NCBI RefSeq assembly: GCF_030811455.1
Contig: NZ_JAUSQU010000001.1
Coordinates: 558,001-622,000, forward strand
DNA length: 64,000 bases
Direction: 5' to 3'
Origin: Streptosporangium lutulentum
GTDB lineage: Bacteria > Actinomycetota > Actinomycetes > Streptosporangiales > Streptosporangiaceae
The translations under genes were made by a program, and so were the position numbers. Under the pieces are notes generated by a model, which saw nothing but the letters and a program-made list of their open reading frames with translations, was not told the origin of the DNA and ran no database searches. Positions 15,974 to 24,732 of this stretch are shown in pieces (position 1 is the first letter of the stretch; each line of letters begins with the position of its first letter).

Positions 15974-17707
15974 ATGTCGTCGAGCAGCAACGAACGGTCG
16001 AAGGGGACGCGCCGGGGCTTCGCGGAGAACCCTGACGGAAGCTATGTCACCCAGGGGGGCGGCCTGGATGTCCTGGACAACCCGCTCCTGAACAAGGGCA
16101 CGGCGTTCAGCGCGGAGGAGCGGGCGGAACTGGGTCTGGACGGGCTGATCCCGTCGGGGATCGAGACGCTTGAGGAGCAGGCCCGTCGCACGTACACGCA
16201 GTATCTGGCGCAACCGACCGACCTGCTCAAGAACGTCTACCTGCTGGCGCTGCAGGACCGCAACGAGGTGCTCTTCTACCGGCTCCTGGCCGATCATCTG
16301 CGGGAGATGCTGCCGATCGTGTACGACCCGACGGTCGCGCAGGCGATCAGGGGCTACAGCCACGAGTACCGCCGGCCACGGGGCGTCTACCTGTCGATCG
16401 ACGACATCGGCGGCATCGAGCAGGCCTTCCGGAACTTCGGCATCGGGCCCGACGACGTCGACCTGATCGTCGCCTCCGACGCCGAGGAGATCCTGGGCAT
16501 CGGCGACTGGGGAGTGGGCGGCGGCGCGGGCATCGCCGCCGGCAAGCTGGCCGTCTACACCGCCGCCGCCGGAATCGACCCCGCCCGGGTCGTCCCCGTC
16601 GCGCTGGACGTCGGCACCGACAACGAGCAACTTCTCAACGACCCCCTCTACGTCGGCAACAGGCACTCACGGGTGCGGGGACGGCGCTACGACGACTTCA
16701 TCGAGGCCTACGTCTCGGTGGCCACCCGGCTGTTCCCCAACGCGATGCTGCACTGGGAGGACTTCGGTCCCTCCAACGCCCGGCGCATCCTGGAGAAGTA
16801 CACCGGCCGGATCTCCACCTTCAACGACGACATGCAGGGCACCGGCGCGATCGTGCTCGCCGCCATGCTGGGCGCCGTCCGCGTCTCCGGCACGCCGATG
16901 CGCGACCAGCGGATCGTCGTCTTCGGCTCCGGTACGGCGGGCATCGGGGTCGCCGACCAGATACGCGACGCGATGGTCCGTGACGGCCTGGACCTCGAGA
17001 CGGCCACGCGCCGGATCTGGGCGGTCGACAAGCAGGGCCTGCTGATCGATGACATGTCCGATCTGCGGGACTTCCAGGTCCCCTACGCCCGGCCGGCCTC
17101 CGAGGTCGGCGACTGGAGAGGGGAGGGGGACAACATCCAACTCGGCGAGGTCGTCGAACGCGTCAAGCCGACCATGCTGCTCGGCACCTCCACCGTGCAC
17201 GGCGCCTTCACCGAGAAGATCGTGCGCGCCATGGCCGCCGGTGCCGACAGGCCGATCATCTTCCCGATCTCCAACCCGACCGGGCGGATCGAGGCGATGC
17301 CGGCCGACCTGATCCGCTGGACCGACGGCCGCGCCCTGATCGCCACCGGCATCCCGGCCGACCCCGTCACCCACGACGGCGTCACCTACGTCATCGGCCA
17401 GGCCAACAACGCCCTGCTGTATCCGGGGCTGGGGCTGGGCGTGGTCGTGTCGCGGGCGCGCCGGGTCAGCAAGGGCATGCTCCAGGCCGCCGCCGAGGCG
17501 GTCGGCGGGCTGGTGGACGTCTCGACGCCGGGCGCGTCACTGCTGCCCCAGGTGGACAACCTCAGGGAGATCTCGGCCACGGTCGCGGTCGCCGTCGCCA
17601 AGCAGGCGGCCGGGGAGAACCTGGCGCGCGTCGACCTGTACGACCCCGTCCAGCAGGTCCAGGACGCCATGTGGCAGCCGGAGTACCGGCCGGTCCGTGC
17701 GGCCTGA
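15974..17707 (+). CDS. maeA: NAD-dependent malic enzyme
   Basis: A 577-residue enzyme of the large, MaeA-type malic enzyme family, which oxidatively decarboxylates malate to pyruvate. Family motifs are present in order: YLLALQDRNEVLFYRLL, PIVYDPTVAQAI, the conserved ILGIGDWGVGGGAGIAAGKL nucleotide and substrate region, HWEDFGPSNARRIL, STFNDDMQGTGA (divalent-metal-binding acids), and a Rossmann loop VVFGSGTAGIGVAD. The start ATG 15974 has GGGGGAAG upstream; an in-frame start at 15932 is less well served. The stop is followed one base later by fumC, so the two form an operon linking fumarate, malate and pyruvate. Confidence 0.93.
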   Translation: MSSSSNERSKGTRRGFAENPDGSYVTQGGGLDVLDNPLLNKGTAFSAEERAELGLDGLIPSGIETLEEQARRTYTQYLAQPTDLLKNVYLLALQDRNEVLFYRLLADHLREMLPIVYDPTVAQAIRGYSHEYRRPRGVYLSIDDIGGIEQAFRNFGIGPDDVDLIVASDAEEILGIGDWGVGGGAGIAAGKLAVYTAAAGIDPARVVPVALDVGTDNEQLLNDPLYVGNRHSRVRGRRYDDFIEAYVSVATRLFPNAMLHWEDFGPSNARRILEKYTGRISTFNDDMQGTGAIVLAAMLGAVRVSGTPMRDQRIVVFGSGTAGIGVADQIRDAMVRDGLDLETATRRIWAVDKQGLLIDDMSDLRDFQVPYARPASEVGDWRGEGDNIQLGEVVERVKPTMLLGTSTVHGAFTEKIVRAMAAGADRPIIFPISNPTGRIEAMPADLIRWTDGRALIATGIPADPVTHDGVTYVIGQANNALLYPGLGLGVVVSRARRVSKGMLQAAAEAVGGLVDVSTPGASLLPQVDNLREISATVAVAVAKQAAGENLARVDLYDPVQQVQDAMWQPEYRPVRAA

Positions 17708-17708
17708 C

Positions 17709-19190
17709 ATGGCCGCCCACCAGGGACAGAAGGCCGCGCCCAGGATCCTGGATCTGCCGATCGGGCTGAAGGCCTCCGGCACGCGCACCGAGAGCGACTC
17801 CCTCGGCGAAATCCAGGTGCCGGCCGACCACTACTGGGGCGCGCAGACCCAGCGGTCGCTGATCCACTTCAACATCGGCGACGACCGCATGCCGAAGGCC
17901 GTCTACCACGCCTACGGTTTCATCAAGAAGGCCGCGGCGAACGTCAACGGACAGGCCGGCCGCCTTCCCCGGTGGAAGGCCGACCTGATCAGCCGGGTCG
18001 CCGACGAGGTCATCAGCGGTGATCTGAACACCGAGTTCCCGCTGTACGTCTGGCAGACCGGCTCCGGCACGCAGTCGAACATGAACGTCAACGAGGTGAT
18101 CTCCAACCGGGCGATCCAGCTGGTCGGCGGCCGGCTCGGCAGCAAGGAGCCCATCCACCCCAACGACCACGTGAACATGGGGCAGTCGTCCAACGACACG
18201 TTCGTCACCGCCATGCACATCGCCGCGGTGCGGGCGATCGACAGCCGGCTGTTGCCCGCGCTGGCGCGGCTGCGGGACGCCGCCGCGGCCAAGAGCCGTG
18301 AGTGGGAGCACGTGGTCAAGATCGGCCGTACCCATCTGGAGGACGCCACCCCGCTGACGGTCGGCCAGGAATGGTCGGGCTACGTCGCCCAGCTCCAGGA
18401 CGCCGCCGACCACCTTGAGCACACCCTCACCGGGCTGCACCGGCTGGCGATCGGCGGTACGGCGGTCGGCACCGAGCTGAACGCGCCGCAGGGGTTCGGG
18501 GACGAGGTCGCCGCGCGGATCGCCGATCTCACCGGGTATCCCTTCGTCACCGCACCCAACAAGTTCGCCGCCCAGGCCTCGTGCGACGCGCTGGTCCGCG
18601 TCTCCTCGGCGCTGCGGACCCTGGCGGTGTCGCTGTTCAAGTTCGCCAACGACATGCGCTGGCTCGGATCGGGGCCCCGTACGGGCCTGCACGAACTGAT
18701 CCTGCCGTCCAACGAGCCGGGTTCCTCGATCATGCCGGGCAAGGTCAACCCGACCCAGGCGGAGGCGATGCTGATGGTCGCCATCCAGGTGATCGGCGAC
18801 GACAGCGCGGTCTCGATGGCCGGCGCGGAGGGCAACTTCGAGCTCAACGCCTTCCGCCCGGTCATCATCAACAACGTCCTGCACTCGGCGCGGATCCTGG
18901 CGGACATGATGGACCACTTCCGCACCTACCTCGTCGAGGGCGTCCGGCTCAACACCGCGAAGCTGCGGGACAACATCGACCGGTCCGTCATGATGGTGAC
19001 CGCGCTCAGCCCCGTCATCGGCTACGACAAGGCCGCGTCGATCGCCCACCGGGCGATCGACGAGGACCTCACGCTCAAGGAGGCCGCCCTCAGGTCAGGT
19101 GTCAGCCAGGACCTGTACGACAGGGTCGTCGACCCCGAACGCCTCACCCGGCCCGGCGTGGCCATCTCCGGAGATGGCGCGCACCCCTGA
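17709..19190 (+). CDS. fumC: Class II fumarate hydratase
   Basis: A 493-residue class II (iron-independent) fumarase that interconverts fumarate and malate. The signature GSSIMPGKVNPTQAEA is intact, as are QTGSGTQSNMNVNEVISN, the second substrate segment HVNMGQSSNDTF, and the catalytic KIGRTHLEDATPLTVGQE. The length is close to the usual 460-480 plus a short N-terminal extension. ATG 17709 is chosen; GTG 17697, overlapping the malic enzyme, is possible because neither has a strong ribosome site. It is translationally linked to maeA and would supply malate to it. Confidence 0.93.
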   Translation: MAAHQGQKAAPRILDLPIGLKASGTRTESDSLGEIQVPADHYWGAQTQRSLIHFNIGDDRMPKAVYHAYGFIKKAAANVNGQAGRLPRWKADLISRVADEVISGDLNTEFPLYVWQTGSGTQSNMNVNEVISNRAIQLVGGRLGSKEPIHPNDHVNMGQSSNDTFVTAMHIAAVRAIDSRLLPALARLRDAAAAKSREWEHVVKIGRTHLEDATPLTVGQEWSGYVAQLQDAADHLEHTLTGLHRLAIGGTAVGTELNAPQGFGDEVAARIADLTGYPFVTAPNKFAAQASCDALVRVSSALRTLAVSLFKFANDMRWLGSGPRTGLHELILPSNEPGSSIMPGKVNPTQAEAMLMVAIQVIGDDSAVSMAGAEGNFELNAFRPVIINNVLHSARILADMMDHFRTYLVEGVRLNTAKLRDNIDRSVMMVTALSPVIGYDKAASIAHRAIDEDLTLKEAALRSGVSQDLYDRVVDPERLTRPGVAISGDGAHP

Positions 19191-19278
19191 GGTTTCCGGA
19201 GGCGGCGAGCCGCGAGGGCCCAGAGGTGATTTCGACATTTCATGATTTTTTCGCTGTTCGGTCAGTAGGTTGTCCGCG

Positions 19279-20646
19279 ATGCCTTCCTCGACGCAGACCT
19301 ACGCCTATCTCCGTTCATCCGCCGTGCGCGAATCGGCCGCCGGGCGCACCCTCGCGCTGGAGACCTCCGGCGGTGCCACACCCGCTGGTGCGGCGGCCAA
19401 TCCGCGGTTCTTCAGCGGTTTCCTGACCGAGCCGGTCCCGTCGGCGGTCGCCTTGCTGGCGGTCGCCGACGTGGCGGCCACCCGTTACTACATGCCTCGC
19501 GCGTCGTACTCCCTGGACCCGGTGGTGACCGCCAACGGCGACCGGTTGCGGTTCGAGTCGTTCTCCGGGTGTTGCGGTGTCTACGCGCGCCTCGACGTGC
19601 TGGCGCCCGGTCTCGACGGGGACGAGGTCGGTCACGGCACCACCAACGTCGACGTCAACCTGCCGCTGCGCAGAGCGCTGGCCCGGCTCGGTGGGATGGA
19701 TCCCCTGCACCTGGTGGTCGGGCCGGAGGCCTTGGAGGTGAAGACGTTCGACGGCCGGTTCGTGGAGAAGAAGGTTCCGCTGCCGGAGCGCTGGGTCCGC
19801 GGGTTCGCCGAGGCGCAGGTGCTGGCGGCGGGGTTCGAGCTGCGCGCCGAGGTGCCCGCGGCGGAGGCGGCCGCGGTGCTGCGGGCACTGCCGAAGTCCT
19901 CCGGCGCTCGGGCGACGCACTGGGTGGTGCCCGCGGGGCGGACCCTACGTCCGGTGAGCCGGCCCGCGCCGGGCGCGATCTGCCTGCCCGGCCCGGAGCG
20001 GCTTCTCACCCTGCGGCAGGTGTTGCGGCACGCGTCAGCCTTGCGGGTGTACGCGCCGATCGCGGCGGGACAGGACGCGGCGGCCGTCGCGTGGGAGATG
20101 GCGTTGCCGGGGATGCGGTTGACGCTGATGCTCTCGCAGGACGCGTCGCGAGGGTTCTCCGGTGAGGGCGGCGTGCTGAACGACCTGGCCACCGGATCGG
20201 CGGCGGACGACGCGGAGCTGGTCTCGGTACTGCTGGCATGGGAACCGAGGGTCGACGTGGCCGAGCTGGCCAGGCAGGCCGATCTGCCGCCCGAGCGGGT
20301 CCGGGCGGCGTTGACGGTGCTGGGGACCGGCGGGCAGATCGGCTACGACCTCGCGGAGGAGGCGTACTTCCACCGGAGCCTGCCGTACTCGGCGGGGCGC
20401 GTGGAGGCGTACAACCCCAGGCTGAAAGGAGCGCGGGCGCTGGTCGGGGAGGGCTCGGTCCGGCTCGACGGCGCGCTGGCGTCGGTCGGGGAGGGTGACC
20501 ACGCCCAGGTGGTGCGGACGGACGAGGAGGGGCGGTTGAGCTGCACCTGCCTGTGGTGGGCGAAGTACCGGGGAGGGCGAGGACCGTGCAAGCACGCGCT
20601 CGCGGTGCGCATGGTCCGGGACGCGATGGCGGAGGAGGCACGATGA
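19279..20646 (+). CDS. SWIM zinc finger protein
   Basis: A 455-residue protein ending in a SWIM zinc finger: CTC-LWWAKYRGGRGP-CKH, that is CxCx(n)CxH, at about residues 422-440. Upstream parts are a conserved N-terminal region (FFSGFLTEPVPSAVALLAVADV, then the GCCGVYARLDVL strand) and a winged-helix-like stretch (VDVAELARQADLPPERVRAALTVL). SWIM fingers bind nucleic acid or protein partners. ATG 19279 is preferred; TTG 19270 lies in the same frame. The stop overlaps the next gene (ATGA), so the two are translationally coupled and probably act together. Confidence 0.82.
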   Translation: MPSSTQTYAYLRSSAVRESAAGRTLALETSGGATPAGAAANPRFFSGFLTEPVPSAVALLAVADVAATRYYMPRASYSLDPVVTANGDRLRFESFSGCCGVYARLDVLAPGLDGDEVGHGTTNVDVNLPLRRALARLGGMDPLHLVVGPEALEVKTFDGRFVEKKVPLPERWVRGFAEAQVLAAGFELRAEVPAAEAAAVLRALPKSSGARATHWVVPAGRTLRPVSRPAPGAICLPGPERLLTLRQVLRHASALRVYAPIAAGQDAAAVAWEMALPGMRLTLMLSQDASRGFSGEGGVLNDLATGSAADDAELVSVLLAWEPRVDVAELARQADLPPERVRAALTVLGTGGQIGYDLAEEAYFHRSLPYSAGRVEAYNPRLKGARALVGEGSVRLDGALASVGEGDHAQVVRTDEEGRLSCTCLWWAKYRGGRGPCKHALAVRMVRDAMAEEAR

Positions 20647-23306
20647 GCCTGATCGAACTCGTGGAGGCCGGGGACGTCGCGGGTGTGGTCGGCGAGCTGG
20701 GCAGGCTGACCCCGGCCCAGCGCAAGGAGAACGACGTCGCCCTGGCCGCCCGCCGCGCGGTGATGAACACCGAGCGGGACAGGTATTCCGCAACCGAGAT
20801 GAACGCTCAGCTGGCCGCCGAGCTGGGGTGCCAGGACAGCGCCGCGGCCGCGGCCGACTGGCTCTGCGTGATCGAGAATCGCCGTGCGGTGGGAGGACCG
20901 AGCGAGGACGGCGCCTGGATGGTGGACGTCATCGACTCTCGTCCCATCGAGTGGCGCGCCGAACTGGCCGGGCTGCTCGGCGAGCGGGTGCAGACCGGGT
21001 GGACCTCCGTGTTCGCGTTCCTCGAACACCTCGTGCACGACACGGGGTGCCCGGTGCCGACCTCCGACGCCTTCCTCGGCTCCTGGCTGGGCGACCGCGG
21101 GATCGGCCACCAGGAGCGTCCCGCCCATCTGAAAGGCGGGGTGCGGGGTGCCGACCTCCGGGAGCGGCTGCTCGAAGACCCGTGGACCGCGCGGCTCCTG
21201 CCCCTGGCGGTGGCGCGGCCGGGAGTGGACCTGCCGCTGCAGAACCTGGCCGAGATCAGCCTCGCCGAGCCTGGGCTGATCGATCGCGACGTGCTGGCGG
21301 GCCGGTGCTACGCACTGCTTTCCGACAAGGCGCCGTGGGGCTCGATCCAGCTGAAGGCCATGGAACTCACCCCGGCCGAGCACGCGAAGGTCTCCGGACC
21401 CCGGGTCGAACTCCTCGACCGCTGCCTCGAACGCCTCCTCCAGGACGGTACGCGGATGGCAGTGGGGCCGTGGCTGTACCTCCTGCGCGTCATGGCGCCC
21501 GCGCCCGCCGAACACGCGGCCGTGGCCGGGGACTACCTGGCGCTGCTGGACGGATCACCGCCGGTGGCCGAGTACGCCCAGGAGATTCTCGCCGGGCTGG
21601 ACGAGATCGGGCTGGTCGAGCGGGAACTGGTGGGAGAAGCCGGCGAGCGGGTCTTGCTCCGGCCGGAGAAGAAGCTGGTCCGCGCCCAGTTGTCGTGGCT
21701 CGACCGGGCCGCGAAGCGGGATCCGGCCCGCGCGGGTCAGGTCGTGATGGCCGTGGCCACGGCATTCGACCACCGCGACGCCGCGTTGCGGGAGCGCGCC
21801 CTCGCCGTGGTCGGCCGTCATCTCAAGGCGGCGGGGGAATCGGTGCTGCCGGAGCTGCGGGCGGCGGCGGAGCGGCTCGGCCCGGCGCTGTCCGCGCGGG
21901 CGGCCGAGCTGCTCGGCATGCCGTCGGACGGCGCCGCCGAACCGCTCGCCGACGTGCTGCCGGTCGTTCCCGAGCCGCGCCCGGTGCCGGGTCCCCTCGC
22001 GACGGTGGCCGAGGTCGCCGAGGAGGTCGCGGCGGTCGTCGCGGGCGACCAGGACGTGGTGGCGTTCGAGCGGGCACTGGACGGCCTGGTGCGGCACGCC
22101 CACCTGGACCGGGCCGCACTGGCCACCGCGCTGAAACCGGTGTCGCGCGAGGAGCCCCGGTGGCGGTTCGACTGCGCGCCCGAACACCTGTACGCGGTGG
22201 CCCGTGCGGTGGCGGACCCTGAGCCGTACGAGTACCTCCACCGCCGCCGTGGCACCGGCCAGTTCTCCCTGACCGGGGAGCTGCTCGCGGCGCGACTGGT
22301 GGAGGCGGGCGAACTGGTGGCATCCGGCACCCAGCCATTCCTGCTGGCCGTGCCGACCCTCTCCACCGGCGCACTGGACGCGGCCGTGCTGGTGGAACGC
22401 CTCGCGGCCTTCGAAGGGCTCGGCGTCACCCCTGGCCCGGTCGACCTGGCACAGGCGTTGCTGCGCGTCACCCCGACAGCGGATCGGCAGGTGCTCTCGT
22501 CGGCCGAGAACCTCGGTTCCGAAGCCGGGAGGCGGACGGCGGCCTGGCTCCGCGCGGGCGGTCTGCCGCACCAGGACTCGGAGCCACCGGACTGGGATAC
22601 CGCGCGAAAGCGGTGGCGGTCACCGGCCCGCCCAGGGCTGACCCTCGATCCTCCGATGCCGAAGGAGGTGGCCAAACTGCTCGGGCCCTACGAGAGGCGC
22701 AAGCACTACGTCGTGGATCCGCCCCAGGCGTACTGGTTCGCGCAGCTTCCGCACCATCGCGACGTAGTCGCGGCCCGCGACTACTTCGAGAGCTGTCAGA
22801 ACGACCGGGGATGGACGGCGGCGCTGCCGTTCATGGCGGAGTCCGGCGGCCCCGCGGGATTCGCGGTGCACATGGCGTTGGCCGAGAGCACGGGGACCAG
22901 CCGTCCGGCGGACCGGGGGCCCGCGGTGGACGCGATGCTGGTGCTCGCCGCACGCGGCCAGCTCGACGCCGCCCTGCTCGGACGCCAGATCGCCGCGCTG
23001 GTCTGCGAAGGAGGGGTCCTGGCCAACCGGCTGGTCGAGACCCTGCGCATCATGGCCGACACCGGCGCGTACGGCACCGTGTGGTCCGTGCTCGAAGGCG
23101 CTCTGCCGGGTCTGCTGGGCGACAAGCCGGTCCGGGGTGCGGCGGAGCTGCTCGCGCTCGCCGTGGAGTGCGCGTCACGCTGCGGCGCCTCGGGTGAGGT
23201 CGCAGAGGTCACGGCGGTGGCCCGGCGCACCGGATCCAGCCTGGTCGTGAAGAACGCCAGGGCATTGCGGGAGGTGTTGCTGCGCGCCGGTCACGCTGCC
23301 CGGTAG
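20643..23306 (+). CDS. DUF6493-like large helical protein
   Basis: An 887-residue protein without signal peptide or membrane segment, made largely of Ala/Leu/Glu-rich helices that look like a HEAT-like solenoid. Conserved-looking parts include NDVALAARRAVMNTERDRYSA, the LPLAVARPGVDLPLQ region, and the C-terminal WTAALPFMAESGGPAGFAVH and the segment around ALVCEGGVLANRLVETL. I assign it by its partnership with a SWIM protein and general resemblance to DUF6493; the function is unknown. Start ATG 20643 has GGAGGAGG upstream and overlaps the SWIM gene stop. The stop lies 25 bases from the convergent allantoicase gene. Confidence 0.72.
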   Translation: MSLIELVEAGDVAGVVGELGRLTPAQRKENDVALAARRAVMNTERDRYSATEMNAQLAAELGCQDSAAAAADWLCVIENRRAVGGPSEDGAWMVDVIDSRPIEWRAELAGLLGERVQTGWTSVFAFLEHLVHDTGCPVPTSDAFLGSWLGDRGIGHQERPAHLKGGVRGADLRERLLEDPWTARLLPLAVARPGVDLPLQNLAEISLAEPGLIDRDVLAGRCYALLSDKAPWGSIQLKAMELTPAEHAKVSGPRVELLDRCLERLLQDGTRMAVGPWLYLLRVMAPAPAEHAAVAGDYLALLDGSPPVAEYAQEILAGLDEIGLVERELVGEAGERVLLRPEKKLVRAQLSWLDRAAKRDPARAGQVVMAVATAFDHRDAALRERALAVVGRHLKAAGESVLPELRAAAERLGPALSARAAELLGMPSDGAAEPLADVLPVVPEPRPVPGPLATVAEVAEEVAAVVAGDQDVVAFERALDGLVRHAHLDRAALATALKPVSREEPRWRFDCAPEHLYAVARAVADPEPYEYLHRRRGTGQFSLTGELLAARLVEAGELVASGTQPFLLAVPTLSTGALDAAVLVERLAAFEGLGVTPGPVDLAQALLRVTPTADRQVLSSAENLGSEAGRRTAAWLRAGGLPHQDSEPPDWDTARKRWRSPARPGLTLDPPMPKEVAKLLGPYERRKHYVVDPPQAYWFAQLPHHRDVVAARDYFESCQNDRGWTAALPFMAESGGPAGFAVHMALAESTGTSRPADRGPAVDAMLVLAARGQLDAALLGRQIAALVCEGGVLANRLVETLRIMADTGAYGTVWSVLEGALPGLLGDKPVRGAAELLALAVECASRCGASGEVAEVTAVARRTGSSLVVKNARALREVLLRAGHAAR

Positions 23307-23331
23307 CGCGTCCTGAATCGCACACGGTGGC

Positions 23332-24732
23332 CTACCGGCCGACGATCCAGGAGCCGAGAATCTCCCCGGCGCTCCCCGCGGGAAGGAAGGAGGAGAGGTT
23401 TCCGGCGAGCGGCCGGGCGGCGAGCAGTCGCGCGATGTCGGGTTCGGACACGCCCGCCTCGGCCAGGCAGTACGCGGCCTGGTCCGCCGGCAGCGTGTTG
23501 AACCAGCGGAGCCCGGCGTCGCGCCGGGCGGACGGCTCGACCGTGCCGACGAGCCGGATCCGCGAGATGCCCCCGTCGGGGAACGCGTCGATCCGTACGG
23601 CCGTCACCGCGGCACTGGGTTCGCGCAGCGTGAACAGGTGCCTGGTGTCGGGCTGGAGCCGGGTACGGGGCAGCAGCGGCGACCAGAGCGGGGAACCGGC
23701 CCCGGGTGGCGACGCGGCATTGTCGGAGGAGCTCGGGAAATCATGGGAGCCGGGGACGTTCGGGGTGCCGGGGGCGTCAGTGGCACGGCCGTACAGTTCG
23801 ACCTCCGCCGAGGCGTTGTACTTGAAGTGGCTCGTGTCGATCTCCACCTGGCGCAGCCGGCCCGTCGCGGCGAGCCTGATCACCGCGAAGTCGTGTCCGG
23901 AGTCACGGCGGCGGCTCGTCTCCCAGCCCTCTCCCATGGTGCGCGCCCGGTCGGGGCGGTTGAGCAGTTCGGCGGAGGTGTAGAAGCCGTTGCTGCTGTC
24001 CACGACCAGGCCGCCCTGTTCCTGGCCGGCCAGGTCGAAGGTGACGCCGTCCCAGCGCCGGGGATCGGGCACCACCTCGCCGCGGACCCGTAGTCTGGCC
24101 ACCCCTCCGTCCGGGTGGATCGACAGCCTGACGTGGGTGAACCGGCGGGGGTCCGACACCGCGAACAGGTTGTGGCCGTCGCCCTTCAACGGGCTCCGCG
24201 GCACGATCTCGATCCATCCCTCGTCCGTGCCGGCGAGCTCGTCCGCCCCCGGGTAGCCCTCCGTCCCACGGGCTTCGATCCGGCAGGCCGGCGGGTAGTT
24301 GCCGGTGAAGAAGCTGGTGTCCACGTCGATCTCGGTGATCACTCCGGGTGCGCCGAGCCGGACGATCGTCCAGTCGTGGCCGGGTTCACCGCGTCGCCGC
24401 CGGGTCTCCCAGCCGTCGACGATCTCCCCGCGGTGGTCGTAGCGGCCCGGGACGAAGTCCGCGGCGGCCGGAACCAGCAGGTTCTCCTTCAACCCGAACG
24501 ACTCGTCACTGGCGGCCATCACGCTGCCGCCGAGCCAGCGGGACGCCAGATCGACGCGGACCGTGCCGGTCGCCGGGGGCGGGGGCGTTCCGGTGTCGGC
24601 GGTCGTCGTGGGTTCGGGTGTTCCGGTGTTCGCGACGTTGGTGGGTTCGGTCGCTCCGGCGATCACGGCCGGCGTGGGTTCGGGCGTTTCGCTGTTCGCG
24701 ACGTTGGTGGGCTCGGGCGTTCCGGTGTTCAT
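23332..24732 (-). CDS. alc: Allantoicase with Thr/Pro/Glu repeat N-terminus
   Basis: A 466-residue protein; about 55 N-terminal residues are low-complexity TPEPTNVAN-type repeats. The rest has the two tandem jelly-roll domains of allantoicase, each with a conserved set: VDGWETRRRRGEPGHDW / DTSFFTGNYPP in the first, and GWETSRRRDSGHDFAVIRL / EIDTSHFKYN in the second. It hydrolyses allantoate to ureidoglycolate and urea. A C-terminal ~50-residue domain (WFNTLPADQAAYCLAEAG) resembles the OHCU decarboxylase-type or small helical tail and is less usual. ATG 24732 has GGAGG and overlaps the racemase stop. It is the last gene of the minus-strand cluster. Confidence 0.9.
   Translation of the reverse strand: MNTGTPEPTNVANSETPEPTPAVIAGATEPTNVANTGTPEPTTTADTGTPPPPATGTVRVDLASRWLGGSVMAASDESFGLKENLLVPAAADFVPGRYDHRGEIVDGWETRRRRGEPGHDWTIVRLGAPGVITEIDVDTSFFTGNYPPACRIEARGTEGYPGADELAGTDEGWIEIVPRSPLKGDGHNLFAVSDPRRFTHVRLSIHPDGGVARLRVRGEVVPDPRRWDGVTFDLAGQEQGGLVVDSSNGFYTSAELLNRPDRARTMGEGWETSRRRDSGHDFAVIRLAATGRLRQVEIDTSHFKYNASAEVELYGRATDAPGTPNVPGSHDFPSSSDNAASPPGAGSPLWSPLLPRTRLQPDTRHLFTLREPSAAVTAVRIDAFPDGGISRIRLVGTVEPSARRDAGLRWFNTLPADQAAYCLAEAGVSEPDIARLLAARPLAGNLSSFLPAGSAGEILGSWIVGR
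24613..24716. repeat. 38-bp direct repeat, 66-bp period, inside the allantoicase gene
   Basis: The stretch 24613-24650 recurs nearly unchanged at 24679-24716, both ending in the shared core TTCGCGACGTTGGTGGG. It encodes the repeated TPEPTNVAN units at the N-terminus of the allantoicase. Tandem repeats like this can change copy number by slippage. Confidence 0.7.
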
